Positions 9,537-18,652 of a DNA stretch of 64,000 nucleotides are shown here, in pieces. The stretch is from Methanosarcina vacuolata Z-761. GTDB lineage: Archaea; Halobacteriota; Methanosarcinia; Methanosarcinales; Methanosarcinaceae. The stretch lies in contig NZ_CP009520.1 in the NCBI RefSeq assembly GCF_000969905.1, forward strand, positions 3,162,001 through 3,226,000, written 5' to 3'. The first letter of the stretch is position 1. Every line of letters begins with the position of its first letter. Below the pieces are notes generated by a model, which ran no database searches, was not told the origin of the DNA, and saw only the letters and a program-made list of their open reading frames with translations. Both the position numbers and the translations under genes were made by a program.

Positions 9537-11243
9537 TTACAACCTTTTCAACTGCTGGCTATATACCTTTCCAATTCTCTGTATCGTATCGGCTTCTTCG
9601 GGGTCTTTGTCGTCCCGGATGCGGATAAAGCGCGGAAAACGAAGCGCAAAACCGGAATCATAATTGGGGCTTTTCTGGATTTCCTCAAAAGCGATTTCCA
9701 GGACTACTTTTGGCCGGATTGCAAATACACCACCTGCCTCTCCACCTTCCATAAGCCCGGAAAGTATCTCTGTGAGCTCCTTTAGCTGGTCATCGGTCAG
9801 GCCCGTGCCTACTTTCCCGATCTGAAGATAATGCAGAGTTTCTGGGTCATAACAGGCAAGTGTGTAAGAGCCTATGAGATTTGCGCGCCTTCCAAAGCCC
9901 CATTCGGCGCCTACGATTACAAGGTCAAGAGTTTCCATAAGAGGCTTTTTCTTAAGCCAGTTTTTGCCGCGCTTACCAGGAGAATAAAACGAATTTGGGT
10001 TTTTGACCATAACTCCCTCATGTCCAGCATCTAAGGCTTCCTTATAGATTTTCTCTATAAGCTCAAGGTCTCCTGTTATTACCTGTTTGTCCACGCAAAT
10101 GGATTTTGAATCCTCAACCGAGCTTTCCACGCAGGACTCAAGCGCTTTTCGCCGCTCAATAAGAGGCAGGTCTATCAGCGTTTTTCCGTTTAAGTACATT
10201 ATGTCAAAAAGGTTGAGCTGAATAGGGATGCCAAGGGCTTTTTCTTCCACATCGTACTTGCGCCGGAAGCGTTTAAGGATCTCCTGAAATGCCCTGGGCT
10301 TACCATTCTCGTCCACTGCGACGGCTTCTCCGTCAAGGATGGCAGATTCGGCTTTTACATGCTTGCGCACGATATCCACAAGGTCAGGGAGAGAATTTGT
10401 AACATTTTCAAGCTTTCGTGAGAAAAGCGTAACTGAATTTCCATCCTTATGGACCTGGATTCTTGCCCCATCGAATTTCCATTCAATCGCAGCCTCCTTC
10501 ATTTCTTTGATATCGTCAATTATGTCAGGGCTGATCTGCGAGAGCATCATCTTAATCGGGCGATTGATTTCAATTCCCAGGTGTTCAAGGGATTCCACCC
10601 CGCCTTCCTTGGCAGTTGCAGCAACTATCCCCAGGTCGTTCGTAACCATAAAGGCGTGCTCAACAACACCCGCAGGCACGGAAAAAGCTTTTGCAATTGC
10701 ATCTCTTACAACGCCTTCTCCGACGCCTATGCGGAGTTCCTCAAGCGCAAGCCTGGAAATATACTTTGCTTCCCTTGGGGTCGAGGAATTGAAGAGAAAC
10801 TGAAGGTTCTTTATCTTAATGTCCTGTGAGCCTTTTCCTGAGGCTTCAGAGGCAATTTTAAAACGGTTATAAACTTCGGTTATTGAGAGCTCGGGCTGTT
10901 CTTCGAAGAAAGAGGAAAAAGTAACCTGATTTTTCCTTTTCTCCTTGAGGATAAGAAGGGCTGTGTCCCCTATATCCCCGGTAGTCCGAATAAGAGATTC
11001 TATACTTTTTACTGGCATTCCGGAAGCTTTGGATAAGGAAACATACAGCAGGCTCGTGCCAATTCCCAATTGTTCTCCACTCCAGGCAGGAAAAACCTCA
11101 CTCATAATAAAATGAGTTGCAATGGGCAACTCTTCAACATCAACCATTTTAAGAAGGTCAGCAACCCTACTTGTAGTATCAATTGTACTCGAGATTTTTT
11201 CAATCGCCTGGCAGGTTTCTGCAAATTCCCTGAAACTTGTCAT
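9537..11243 (-). CDS. lig: ATP-dependent DNA ligase
   Basis: Seals nicks in replication and repair. The 568-residue product has the archaeal/eukaryotic ligase I plan: an N-terminal DNA-binding domain (about 1-215), an adenylation domain with the nucleophilic lysine in [12 protein letters not shown], motif [14 protein letters not shown], motif [12 protein letters not shown], motif V NWLKKKP, and a C-terminal OB fold ending with the usual [20 protein letters not shown] take ATG at 11243; a TTG two codons upstream (11249) is possible, and neither has a strong ribosome binding site. The gene lies 3' of hom on the same strand, separated by a tandem repeat, so it is probably a separate unit. Confidence 0.95.
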   Translation of the reverse strand: MTSFREFAETCQAIEKISSTIDTTSRVADLLKMVDVEELPIATHFIMSEVFPAWSGEQLGIGTSLLYVSLSKASGMPVKSIESLIRTTGDIGDTALLILKEKRKNQVTFSSFFEEQPELSITEVYNRFKIASEASGKGSQDIKIKNLQFLFNSSTPREAKYISRLALEELRIGVGEGVVRDAIAKAFSVPAGVVEHAFMVTNDLGIVAATAKEGGVESLEHLGIEINRPIKMMLSQISPDIIDDIKEMKEAAIEWKFDGARIQVHKDGNSVTLFSRKLENVTNSLPDLVDIVRKHVKAESAILDGEAVAVDENGKPRAFQEILKRFRRKYDVEEKALGIPIQLNLFDIMYLNGKTLIDLPLIERRKALESCVESSVEDSKSICVDKQVITGDLELIEKIYKEALDAGHEGVMVKNPNSFYSPGKRGKNWLKKKPLMETLDLVIVGAEWGFGRRANLIGSYTLACYDPETLHYLQIGKVGTGLTDDQLKELTEILSGLMEGGEAGGVFAIRPKVVLEIAFEEIQKSPNYDSGFALRFPRFIRIRDDKDPEEADTIQRIGKVYSQQLKRL

Positions 11244-11289
11244 GATCAACGCAGCTTTTTAATTTTATTTTTTCCGAATTCGGGACAAA

Positions 11290-11420
11290 ACCTGAATTCT
11301 TAACCTGAATTTTTAACCTGAATTTTTAGCCTGAATTCTTAACCTGAATTCTTAACCTGAATTCTTAACCTGAATTTTTAGCCTGAATTCTTAGCCTGAA
11401 TTCTTAGCCTGAATTTTAAC
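11290..11420. repeat. Tandem repeat, 14-base unit, about nine copies
   Basis: CTTAACCTGAATTC / TTTTAGCCTGAATT variants repeated between hom (3' end) and lig (5' end). The first unit abuts the hom stop region. It contains many EcoRI-like GAATTC words but no coding frame. Confidence 0.85.
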
Positions 11421-11423
11421 CTA

Positions 11424-12419
11424 TCAATTTCCATAAATTGCGATCAGATCGCTGAGAATCGCACTTGCAGTTTCAATTGGGCCTGCGCCCTTACCAGTAA
11501 CCGTAATTTCTCCTGCAAGTTCAGTTTCTACCGACGCCACATTCAGCGTCCCTCCTACTGCAAGGGGATGGTTGATAGGTACGAGTCTGGGGGCTACATG
11601 AATTCTTTCCCTGCTTACTTCCCCTATAAGCTTGATCACATGCCCTCTTTCATAAGCCATCTCAAGGGCTTCAGGTGTAACTTTCGTGATTCCCGTAACC
11701 TCAACGTCGCTATAGATAGCATCAAGTCCGAAAATTGCGTTGGCAAGAATGACAAGTTTGCAGGCCGTATCAATTCCTTCCACATCGTATGTAGGGTCGG
11801 TTTCAGCAATACCGAGCTGCATGGATTCGGCAAGAATGTCATTGTAGCTTGCCCTTTCCTCCAGCATTCTTGTCAGGATATAATTACAGGTCCCATTTAG
11901 AATTCCTTTGATACTTTTAACCTTATTGCCTGCAAGTACCTCGTTTGACAGGTTGATAATAGGCATTGACCCACCAACGGTAGCTTCGAACCTGAAATGA
12001 GAGCCTGATGCCTTTGCGGCTTCCATGAGTGCTCTGTACTTAAGGGTAAGAGGCCCTTTATTGGAAGTAATAACATCTTTTCCGGTCTTGAAGGCCGCAA
12101 ACATATTCTGCAAACCTGCCCCGCCAGTTAGTATATTCGTCGGGGTAGTTTCGATTACAAGATCATGAGCTACGGATTGGATAACCTCGACTCCAGAGAT
12201 ATTCTTAAGAGCTACCGTTCCGTCTGTCCTCTTCCTGGCAAGGCAGTCGGCAAGATCTACACCCTCAGGATTAACAGTTGCGCCCTTTGAGTCTACAACA
12301 GCAACTACTTTCACTTCCAGCCCGATACTTTCCAGATACTCTTTTTTCATAAGGAGTACTTCAGCCACGCCCTGTCCGATTGCACCGAACCCGAGAATGG
12401 AACAGCACACTGTTTTCAT
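11424..12419 (-). CDS. hom: Homoserine dehydrogenase
   Basis: NAD(P)-dependent reduction of aspartate semialdehyde to homoserine, the branch to threonine and methionine. The 331-residue protein has an N-terminal Rossmann fold (GFGAIGQGVAEVL), the active-site region (TSNKGPLTLKYRALMEAA; GILNGTCNYILTRM) and the conserved DPTYDVEGIDTACKLVILAN. It is the short form without its own ACT domain. The ACT-domain protein encoded 26 bases upstream in the same operon is a natural candidate for a separate regulatory partner. This partnership is inferred from gene order. Confidence 0.94.
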   Translation of the reverse strand: MKTVCCSILGFGAIGQGVAEVLLMKKEYLESIGLEVKVVAVVDSKGATVNPEGVDLADCLARKRTDGTVALKNISGVEVIQSVAHDLVIETTPTNILTGGAGLQNMFAAFKTGKDVITSNKGPLTLKYRALMEAAKASGSHFRFEATVGGSMPIINLSNEVLAGNKVKSIKGILNGTCNYILTRMLEERASYNDILAESMQLGIAETDPTYDVEGIDTACKLVILANAIFGLDAIYSDVEVTGITKVTPEALEMAYERGHVIKLIGEVSRERIHVAPRLVPINHPLAVGGTLNVASVETELAGEITVTGKGAGPIETASAILSDLIAIYGN

Positions 12420-12445
12420 GTTTTCAAATCTCCTAAAACTATTTT

Positions 12446-12949
12446 TCAGGCCTGGATATCAATTGGAAGAACCATAAGCAGGTCTTTTTTTGCCGAGACT
12501 TCTTTGAGAATGGCGAGTGCCTTATGCAAGTCCTCTTTACCGACAGCATCGATTCTCATGAGGGCTGAAGAAAGCATATTGATACCGGGCATAGAAAGGG
12601 AAAGGTCTGCAACCTCAGCAAACCCTGTCCTGTCAATCTCATCAATCGTATCCTGGATCCCTGTATGGACCACGTGCCCTATGAGCACTACATTTATGCT
12701 TTCCCTGAAACGGTGTTCACCGACTCTTACAACTCGAATTCCATTTTCTTCAAGTTTAGCCTTTATTGTCTCAATGCTTTCAGGCCTGGTTTCAAGTACA
12801 AGCTGTACAGGTACTGTTTTTCGTGGGGTTCTCTTCTGATGGTGATGTACTACTGTTATCAGGTTAGCCTTACATTCCGAAAGGGGCTGGAGGGCTAAAA
12901 GCATCTGCCCGGGTACATCTTTTAATTCAATGTCCATGGAAACTCGCAT
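12446..12949 (-). CDS. ACT-domain amino-acid-binding protein, operon partner of hom
   Basis: A 167-residue cytoplasmic protein with an N-terminal ACT domain (MDIELKDVPGQMLLALQPLS to about residue 75) and a second alpha/beta half (NVVLIGHVVHTGIQDTIDEI) that looks like a divergent ACT-like repeat. ACT domains bind amino acids and regulate biosynthetic enzymes. Its position as first gene of a two-gene operon with hom suggests it senses threonine or another product and controls homoserine dehydrogenase, or acts on the operon. That is inference from context; no catalytic motif is seen. Confidence 0.85.
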   Translation of the reverse strand: MRVSMDIELKDVPGQMLLALQPLSECKANLITVVHHHQKRTPRKTVPVQLVLETRPESIETIKAKLEENGIRVVRVGEHRFRESINVVLIGHVVHTGIQDTIDEIDRTGFAEVADLSLSMPGINMLSSALMRIDAVGKEDLHKALAILKEVSAKKDLLMVLPIDIQA

Positions 12950-13357
12950 GTTGTCCCTCGTGCATTTTTTAATAATCCCTTGTGCGATTTAAATAATCAT
13001 GATTTAAATAATAATTTTACCAGTATACAATGTTCATTCACGCATTATTAAACAGCTTACTGTCAGGGTTGAGGTGGTATATCAGGATATCCGGCTTTAA
13101 TCAAGCCATCTAACCTCTTGAATTTGAATTTCATAACCTGAGTTTCAAATCCATTCCCGCGGAGCAGGGCCTTATTACTCAGGTTTGCGATCAGGACATT
13201 TATATTGGTAAGCAATTTTAGCATAAGAGATCAAAAAGGGTGCTCAAATATACCGCGTACTCTATTGTTAACCTTTTCTGTTGCTTAGTCAATGAATTCA
13301 GTTATATAGTTTACTGTTTTATAATCCTACAAAAAAACTTTAGGGTACAGCATCTGC
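12950..13357. other. Intergenic, nothing recognised
   Basis: AT-rich leader of the ACT/hom operon (TATA-like AAATAATAATTTTACC near 13010), then non-coding sequence up to the 3' end of the next minus-strand gene. I see no repeat family, RNA or gene. Confidence 0.4.
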
Positions 13358-14422
13358 TTATTCCTTCTTGCTGTCATGTTTGGTCTGCTTGGAGATATGC
13401 ACGTCCGGGATACGGATTATATTTCCTCTTCCTCTTTTGAATTTCTCAATTAGCCCGCGTTCCTCAAGGTCAGAGAGCATAAGACTGACTTTTGACTCCG
13501 AATAGGGGGATTTTCTTCGTAGTTCTCTCTGGGTGATTCGGTTTCCACTAGCTCGGACCATCTCCAGAAGTTCCTTGAGATCCTCAGGAAGATTGAGCTT
13601 TGAATGTTCCTTAGTTTCAGAACTCGATTTATTAGGCTCCCTCTCATGGAAAGGAAAACTCGATATAGTCTGACCCTCTTCTATAGGCCTTTTCTGCTGT
13701 ATAGGTCTGTCAGTACTGGATGTTCTTTCGAACTTTTCAGCAAACTGCTCAGAGCTCAGTTCCGAAATTTCACTTATGTTTTCTGCTGAATCGGCTGTAT
13801 TTTCGGCTGAGTTGGTTGCGGCCTCTTCAGAAAATATTGCATCCTTTATTGGGTTTTCGGACTCCAACAAATATGGCTCTCGGTAACCTTCAGAAAAAGA
13901 AGGCTTTGCCGATTTTTGATGTTTCTTCCCTAAAAGGTAGGCTGCCAGCAGCAGGGCTAGCATCAGGACTATAAAAACCAGGAAAGCAGGAGCTAAAAAG
14001 GCATAGCTAGAGTTTGCCTGAGACACAGGCTCTTCCTCTTCATAATCCAGATAAGGGGCTTCAAAGTTATCCTGATCCAGAAGCTCTTCATGAGAAGGCG
14101 GGAAAAGGAGGAGATCATGTACATACTCTCCTTCACCTGATACCTCAACCTTTTCCTGAGCCGTATAAATGACCTTATTTCCTTCAAGATAGCTGGCATT
14201 TATTGTATAGGTTCCGGGGGTGAGGTTGAAAGAATACTCTGAATCCGTTGCAATAACGTTCTGTTCCGGGGTAGAATTAATCTCTACAACTGAGTTATTA
14301 AGAGGCTTGAAAGTATCCCACTCATAGACTGTCCCGTGAATTGTGGCCGCGATTGCATTTCCCTGAAAGACCATAATGAGAAAGAAAATAAGTGAGAAAC
14401 TGCATAGCTTTCTAAAATTCAC
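13358..14422 (-). CDS. Membrane-bound one-component regulator with wHTH domain (copy 1)
   Basis: The 354-residue protein has a signal peptide (1-26, ending GNAIA), an extracytoplasmic beta domain of the carboxypeptidase-regulatory/PEGA-like type (about 27-115; ATIHGTVYEWDTFKPLNNSV, then TPGTYTINASYLEG and VHDLLLFP), one TM helix (about 142-167), an acidic low-complexity tether of about 100 residues, and a C-terminal MarR-like winged helix (NRITQRELRRKSPYSESKVS then LSDLEERGLIEKFKRGRGN). The topology puts the sensor outside and the DNA-binding domain inside. The GTG start at 14422 matches the MN(L/F)R start of its paralogues at 34117 and 37284. It is divergent from an exported coiled-coil gene (14639), 216 bases away, which suggests shared control. 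Ligand and targets are unknown. Confidence 0.8.
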   Translation of the reverse strand: MNFRKLCSFSLIFFLIMVFQGNAIAATIHGTVYEWDTFKPLNNSVVEINSTPEQNVIATDSEYSFNLTPGTYTINASYLEGNKVIYTAQEKVEVSGEGEYVHDLLLFPPSHEELLDQDNFEAPYLDYEEEEPVSQANSSYAFLAPAFLVFIVLMLALLLAAYLLGKKHQKSAKPSFSEGYREPYLLESENPIKDAIFSEEAATNSAENTADSAENISEISELSSEQFAEKFERTSSTDRPIQQKRPIEEGQTISSFPFHEREPNKSSSETKEHSKLNLPEDLKELLEMVRASGNRITQRELRRKSPYSESKVSLMLSDLEERGLIEKFKRGRGNIIRIPDVHISKQTKHDSKKE

Positions 14423-14638
14423 GAGATGTTAAATGGGTTTTTAGCATAAATCTTTTACTTTTCTTTGTAAAGAGCTTGTAAAAATAACGCACGCCTATTA
14501 AAGCTTTGTAAAGGAGTCGAGAAATGTATCAAGCTTGAAATCCCATATCTAAGTTTTAATAAGATAAATTCCGAAAAGAATAATTATATTTACTTGATCC
14601 TTATAACGTTGTAATAACTCATAAAGGGAGGAAGTCAG

Positions 14639-15658
14639 ATGAAAAAATCAAGAATTGTTCAAGATCTGGCTTGTTTTACGATTCTATTAACCTTGTTCAG
14701 TTTACTGTCAGGAGGCTCCCTCGCTGCCAGAAACTCTTCTGATCATGTAAACAGCAATCAGAACCAGTATATGCGTGAAGATATTCTCGTTTCATATAAT
14801 GAAACTGACAACGTAAGTGAGAACAACAGTTCTGAATCCAATGTGAAACAAGAGCAAAAGAATCTCAGCACAAAAAACCAGAATAAAGTTTCCGAATACA
14901 AACAGGAAAGAAAACAATTAGAGGAAGAACTCCAGCTTCAGAAACAGGAGTATAATGAAGCAAAAGAAGATTTTCTCAAAATAAGAAACCGCATTCAGGC
15001 AAAAGAACTTGACCCTAACTCCGAAGAGGCTCGAAATGCCACAAAGTCCTACCTTAACTCGAGTATTAACTATATGATAGCTCACCTTGCAAATGTAGAG
15101 AGCAATATGGAATATTCAAACGGGAACAGAACTGACGAAAACGTTATTGCCATAAATGAAAAGATAAAATTGCTTGAAATTGAAAAGGCAAAAGTTGCAA
15201 ACGTGTCAAGCCAGAAAGAGCTTCTGGTTGTGGTCAGGTCTGTGCGTGGGATATGGAATGATGCCGAGAAAATCAGCCTTTCAAGCGCAGGGCAGACTGT
15301 AAGTGAGAAAATCGGAGAATTTCTTGAAAAATCCGAAAACCTCTCGGAAAGACTTAATGTAAAAATTGGGGATATGAAAGAGACCGGCATTGATACATCT
15401 GAACTTGAGATCAAGCTTGCCAGTTACACTTCTTACATAAAATCCGCGCAGGAAAAGAAAGTAATGGCAGATTCCCTATACAGTGGTGAGAATGTAACCC
15501 GGCAAGATATGCAAACTGCGAATAATTACCTTCGTCAGTCACTCACTGATATTAGTAAAGCTAACAAGTTACTCAGAGTAATTTTCGGCGAGCTCAAAAA
15601 TTACGAAACCGAAGAGGATAACGGAACTAAGGTTAGAAACCTAACAACACCTGGATAA
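14639..15658 (+). CDS. Exported coiled-coil protein (partner of membrane wHTH regulator, copy 1)
   Basis: The 339-residue product has a cleavable signal peptide (ILLTLFSLLSGGSLAA, about 14-30), an Asn/Ser-rich stretch, a long charged coiled coil (about 80-135, KQERKQLEEELQLQKQEYNE) and a second helical domain (about 215-325) ending SKANKLLRVIFGELKNYE. That last domain is homologous to the helical part of the lipoprotein at 32908 (MQANNVLRNIFEELNSLM), and both genes lie next to a membrane-bound wHTH regulator. The start has GGGAGGAAG just upstream. No enzyme motif is seen; it may be an extracellular ligand or partner of the regulator's ectodomain (inference). Confidence 0.75.
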   Translation: MKKSRIVQDLACFTILLTLFSLLSGGSLAARNSSDHVNSNQNQYMREDILVSYNETDNVSENNSSESNVKQEQKNLSTKNQNKVSEYKQERKQLEEELQLQKQEYNEAKEDFLKIRNRIQAKELDPNSEEARNATKSYLNSSINYMIAHLANVESNMEYSNGNRTDENVIAINEKIKLLEIEKAKVANVSSQKELLVVVRSVRGIWNDAEKISLSSAGQTVSEKIGEFLEKSENLSERLNVKIGDMKETGIDTSELEIKLASYTSYIKSAQEKKVMADSLYSGENVTRQDMQTANNYLRQSLTDISKANKLLRVIFGELKNYETEEDNGTKVRNLTTPG

Positions 15659-15689
15659 AAAGAGGATAACGGAACTGAAGCCAGAACCA
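15613..15689. repeat. Direct repeat spanning the stop codon of the preceding gene
   Basis: AGAGGATAACGGAACT at 15613, inside the last codons of the coiled-coil gene, recurs at 15661 just after its stop, with similar following bases (AAGGTTAGAAACC against GAAGCCAGAACCA). The repeat distance is 48 bases. It shows tandem duplication of a gene's 3' end. Confidence 0.8.
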
Positions 15690-16088
15690 GATAATAGTTA
15701 GACAAAACAGCCTTAAAATTATCATAAGTACCGAAAATATCGTAGATATAGTAAATATTTAAATATAATATCATTAGTATTATAAACGTAACACCGTTAA
15801 TTTTAAATTTAACATAATTAATAGTAACGTCTATAATTTTAAAATTAATGTGAGTAATAACCAAGTATAATATATTTAGTTTTAAAAGTAATACATTTGG
15901 TTCTAAATAGGAGATTCCTAGTTATGAATGTGATACTTTTATAACTAAACGTAATACTATTATTAGTTAAGAAATTAAGTGTATTCCCCCAAAAGAATTA
16001 CGGTTTCTAATAAAGGGAAAAAATCTAGCTCAGGGGATGAGACTGGAAAATTTATTGAAAAAAAACTACATAATTAAGGAGGTAGAAA
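15690..16088. other. AT-rich intergenic region
   Basis: About 400 bases with many near-repeats of GTAATAC/TAATATTA and ATAATTTTAAAATTAAT palindromic pieces. No gene. GGAGGTAGAAA just before 16089 is the ribosome binding site of the next gene. Confidence 0.5.
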
Positions 16089-16355
16089 ATGGTTAAATTC
16101 GTTCACCTGCTTGTACTGTCAGCTTTAATTATCTGGCTTGCAGCATCCGGTTGCGTCGGGAACAATACGTCTGAAATAGAAAAGTCAGGAGTAAACTCAA
16201 ACGCCGTTGGGGCAGGGAATGGTGTACCAGCTACAGATATGGAAATGGAACTTACACAGGCAGAAATCCAGGAGGTTGATTCTGATATGGCAGATCTCGA
16301 AGACTTGCTTAAATCGGCAAGCCCTGAAGAAGAGATCGAAATTGAAGAGTTGTGA
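16089..16355 (+). CDS. Small acidic lipoprotein
   Basis: An 88-residue product with a classic lipoprotein signal peptide (hydrophobic 6-20, lipobox AASGC with Cys near residue 21), then a Gly/Asn/Ser linker and an acidic helical tail rich in D/E (QEVDSDMADLEDLLKSAS). A strong AGGAGG site precedes the ATG. The mature protein would be anchored at the outer face of the membrane. It lies downstream of the exported coiled-coil gene and may belong to the same functional group. Family not recognised. Confidence 0.75.
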   Translation: MVKFVHLLVLSALIIWLAASGCVGNNTSEIEKSGVNSNAVGAGNGVPATDMEMELTQAEIQEVDSDMADLEDLLKSASPEEEIEIEEL

Positions 16356-16395
16356 AATAGAAAGGAAAGAAGTGAAAAGTTGTTAAAAATTGTTT

Positions 16396-16725
16396 TCACT
16401 TAAAAAACATCTTTTCTTTGTTTTTGATTATTTGAATTTCGTCTTCCAGCGTTTCTATCCTGGACTCAAGTTCATGCAGATCTTTTTTAGTAAAGATATT
16501 ATCGGTTTTTGATATAGATTCCTGAATCTTCTCAGAGATTTTCTTCTCAAGATCAAGCTTCTGTTTTTTTCTTTCTTCAAGCATATCCTGGACAGCTTTT
16601 TTGCCTTCTTCCTTACTGATGTCCCCTTTGTCAACAAGTTCCGTTACAAGGTCGTTTATCTTATCTTCGGTTATTGCCCAGAGGCCGGCTCCTATAAGCC
16701 CGAGTTTTCTGACGGATTCCCTCAT
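16396..16725 (-). CDS. Phasin-like coiled-coil protein
   Basis: The 109-residue protein begins MRESVRKLGLIGAGLWAI, a pattern seen in the phasin/polyhydroxyalkanoate-regulator-like family (COG3937 type), followed by EDKINDLVTELVDKGDISKE and a long heptad coiled coil (about 45-105). In this family the N-terminus binds surfaces or membranes and the coiled coil oligomerises. No PHA synthase is in the window, so a granule role is not implied. It could be a general stress protein; its neighbours are Hsp20 and rubrerythrin, on the other strand. Confidence 0.65.
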   Translation of the reverse strand: MRESVRKLGLIGAGLWAITEDKINDLVTELVDKGDISKEEGKKAVQDMLEERKKQKLDLEKKISEKIQESISKTDNIFTKKDLHELESRIETLEDEIQIIKNKEKMFFK

Positions 16726-17254
16726 GTATTAACACTCACTTTTGAATTATCAATCTGGAAAAGTTCACATGAAATAATTCTACATGAAAATAGTTAAATG
16801 ATATGATCTCACGGATATATTAAAAATTCCCTATCATAGGAAGTAGGTAATGTCTGGCTTTGTTTGAGATGTCTTGTGCGATCTACTTTCTATTACAATT
16901 TTCTATTTTGACCCGCGCCTATATGACAGTTTTAGGTTTTGATCTACATCATATGAAAGTTTTCTGTTCTTATATTATTTGTCTGTGTTTCATATAAATG
17001 TTTTCTGATATAGTTATAGGATTCTTACTTTACGTGACATGGGATTGAGTTCCCTTCAAATTAATATTTTTAGAATTACAGGATTACCATTAAGGAAACT
17101 ATGTATCAAGATTCTTTTTTAATTTATTTATATATATCCGGTCAAAACCCAGAGATACAGAGTATCTAAACACCCTTTGTTTGTATTAATTTGCATTCAA
17201 ATCCGGCCAAAATTTCGTAAGCCGGAGTGATAAAGCGCCGCTGAATTTGCGTGT
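16726..17254. other. Intergenic, weak internal repeats only
   Basis: Contains three loose copies of CATATGAAAGTTTTCTG-like sequence (about 16920-17005) and AT-rich DNA. No ORF or RNA is supported. Confidence 0.4.
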
Positions 17255-17298
17255 TTAACGTTAACAAATTAATTAACCGAATGAAAATATATAAATAT
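17255..17298 (+). promoter_or_regulatory. Palindrome and TATA box of hsp20
   Basis: A perfect 10-base palindrome TTAACGTTAA (17255-17264) lies about 20 bases upstream of a TATA-like box AAATATATAAATATG (17284-17298). The position suits an operator or activator site just upstream of BRE/TATA. Transcription would start near the ribosome binding site, giving a very short leader. Confidence 0.45.
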
Positions 17299-17330
17299 GT
17301 TAATTGATAATGTCATTTGGGGGTAGTTCT

Positions 17331-17630
17331 ATGGCAGAAACTTTAAAAGTCTCACCATCTATATGCGCATATCCTGACGACAAATACGAAAACCTTGAAA
17401 TTGAAGTAGTACTTCCTGGGGTGGATAAAAAAGATATTTCTTTTAAGATTACCGAAGACGGTTTTTATGTAAGAGCCAACAAGGAAGGGGTTGAATATAC
17501 GGACAGTTACGCAGTCTGCTGCCCGATAGTCCCGGAAAAAACAGTGGCCAAATACTCAAATGGTGTACTTAAAGTTACAGTACCTTATCAGCAGCCATTT
17601 GAGAACGCGGTAGATGTAAAAATTGAGTAA
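17331..17630 (+). CDS. Small heat shock protein, Hsp20/alpha-crystallin family
   Basis: The 99-residue product is mostly a bare alpha-crystallin domain: NLEIEVVLPGVDKKDISFKI, then DGFYVRA and a C-terminal GVLKVTVPYQ (the usual GVLxVxxP block). It lacks a long N-terminal arm and the C-terminal IxI/V motif, so it is shorter than typical (about 140-150 residues) and may not form large oligomers. Start at ATG 17331, which follows GGGGGT (17319-17324) by six bases; the TTG at 17304 would lie upstream of that site. Cytoplasmic holdase activity is expected from the family. Confidence 0.8.
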   Translation: MAETLKVSPSICAYPDDKYENLEIEVVLPGVDKKDISFKITEDGFYVRANKEGVEYTDSYAVCCPIVPEKTVAKYSNGVLKVTVPYQQPFENAVDVKIE

Positions 17631-17641
17631 GGCAATTTTGA

Positions 17642-17745
17642 CTCACGCAGTTGAGCCGAAAAATCAATCAAATTAAGCCTCAACCAGTTTAAACCAGGAT
17701 ATTTTTGACATATATTTTCATAATTGATTTTTTCAACTGCGTGAG
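17642..17745. repeat. 104-bp inverted-repeat element between hsp20 and rubrerythrin
   Basis: The ends CTCACGCAGTTGA (17642-17654) and TCAACTGCGTGAG (17733-17745) are perfect complements, continued by AAAAATCAAT (17659) against ATTGATTTTT (17723). It can fold into a long hairpin. A half copy, GCAGTTGAACTAAAAAATCA, is at 22530. It may be a miniature mobile element or a transcript-end structure of hsp20. Confidence 0.7.
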
Positions 17746-17788
17746 CCCAAAAGTATAATGTTCAGTTTCATAAAAAAGAGGTTTTTAA

Positions 17789-18337
17789 ATGAAAAAAATG
17801 ACAGAACAGCATCTTATCAACGCATTCGGAGGAGAAAGCCAGGCACATATGAGATATTTACATTTCGGAAACCAGGCCGAAAAAGAAAAATTCTATAATG
17901 TAGCCCGCTTATTTCGTGCAATTGCCCATGCAGAATATGTACATGCAGGAGACCATTACCGCGAGTTAAGACATCTCGATGGAGGACTTGTTGCAAATAG
18001 TATGGCAGCTTTTGGCCCTGGCGATTCCTTAAAGAATCTTAAGCTGGCCATTGATGGCGAAACATACGAGATTGAAGAAATGTATCCTGTATACATTGAA
18101 GTTGCAAAATTCCAGGGAGAAAAAAGAGCACAAAGAAGCTTTGAATGGTCATATGCCAGTGAAAAAATGCATAAACAACTTTTTGAAAGGGCATTAGACT
18201 CGGTTAACTCAGGAAAAGACATTGAACTCGGTCCTGTCCAGGTTTGTGAAGTGTGCGGATATACCTTTGAAGGAGAAGCACTCGACAGATGTCCTATTTG
18301 TGGCGCCCCAATAAACAAATTTACTACGTTTAAATGA
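17789..18337 (+). CDS. rbr: Rubrerythrin
   Basis: Non-heme di-iron peroxidase that removes H2O2 in anaerobes. The 182-residue protein has an N-terminal four-helix ferritin-like domain with the iron ligands in GGESQAHMRY, AIAHAEYVHA and FEWSYASEKMH, and a C-terminal rubredoxin-like site CEVCGYTFEG with CPICGAP. The order diiron domain first, rubredoxin second is the classic one. AGAGGT precedes the ATG. It acts in the cytoplasm with NAD(P)H- or rubredoxin-linked reductases. The neighbouring Hsp20 and the copper island suggest a stress theme. Confidence 0.95.
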   Translation: MKKMTEQHLINAFGGESQAHMRYLHFGNQAEKEKFYNVARLFRAIAHAEYVHAGDHYRELRHLDGGLVANSMAAFGPGDSLKNLKLAIDGETYEIEEMYPVYIEVAKFQGEKRAQRSFEWSYASEKMHKQLFERALDSVNSGKDIELGPVQVCEVCGYTFEGEALDRCPICGAPINKFTTFK

Positions 18338-18576
18338 ATAATTATTCTGAAATCCTCACTAACTAATGCAAACAGGCAAATTTCTATTTATTAAGTCCAG
18401 ACTATTTTCTAAAAAGCTAAATCTGGGCTAATTTTTTTACTGGAAAGCCCTCTTTTTAGAATAGATTTTTCGTTTATTTTCCTTACTGAAAAGCATCTAT
18501 TATGGAAATGTAAGAGAAGAAACTTGATTAAGATATTAAAAAAATAAATCGCTAAGAAATTTGAGTGAGTTATACT

Positions 18577-18622
18577 TTTCACAAGCAGTTTCACAAACAG
18601 TTTCACAAGAAGTTTCACGAGA
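18577..18622. repeat. Tandem repeat, 12-base unit, four copies
   Basis: TTTCACAAGCAG with small changes, repeated four times just 3' of the small membrane protein gene (minus strand). Confidence 0.8.
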
Positions 18623-18652
18623 GTTCTTCAAGCCCTCAATACCAGAAAAAAA

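Noticed and set aside
13070-13170. tRNA-like T-arm sequence (GTTTCAAATCC)
   Set aside because: No acceptor, D or anticodon stem can be built around it. The GGTTTGAATCCC at 60283 fails the same test.
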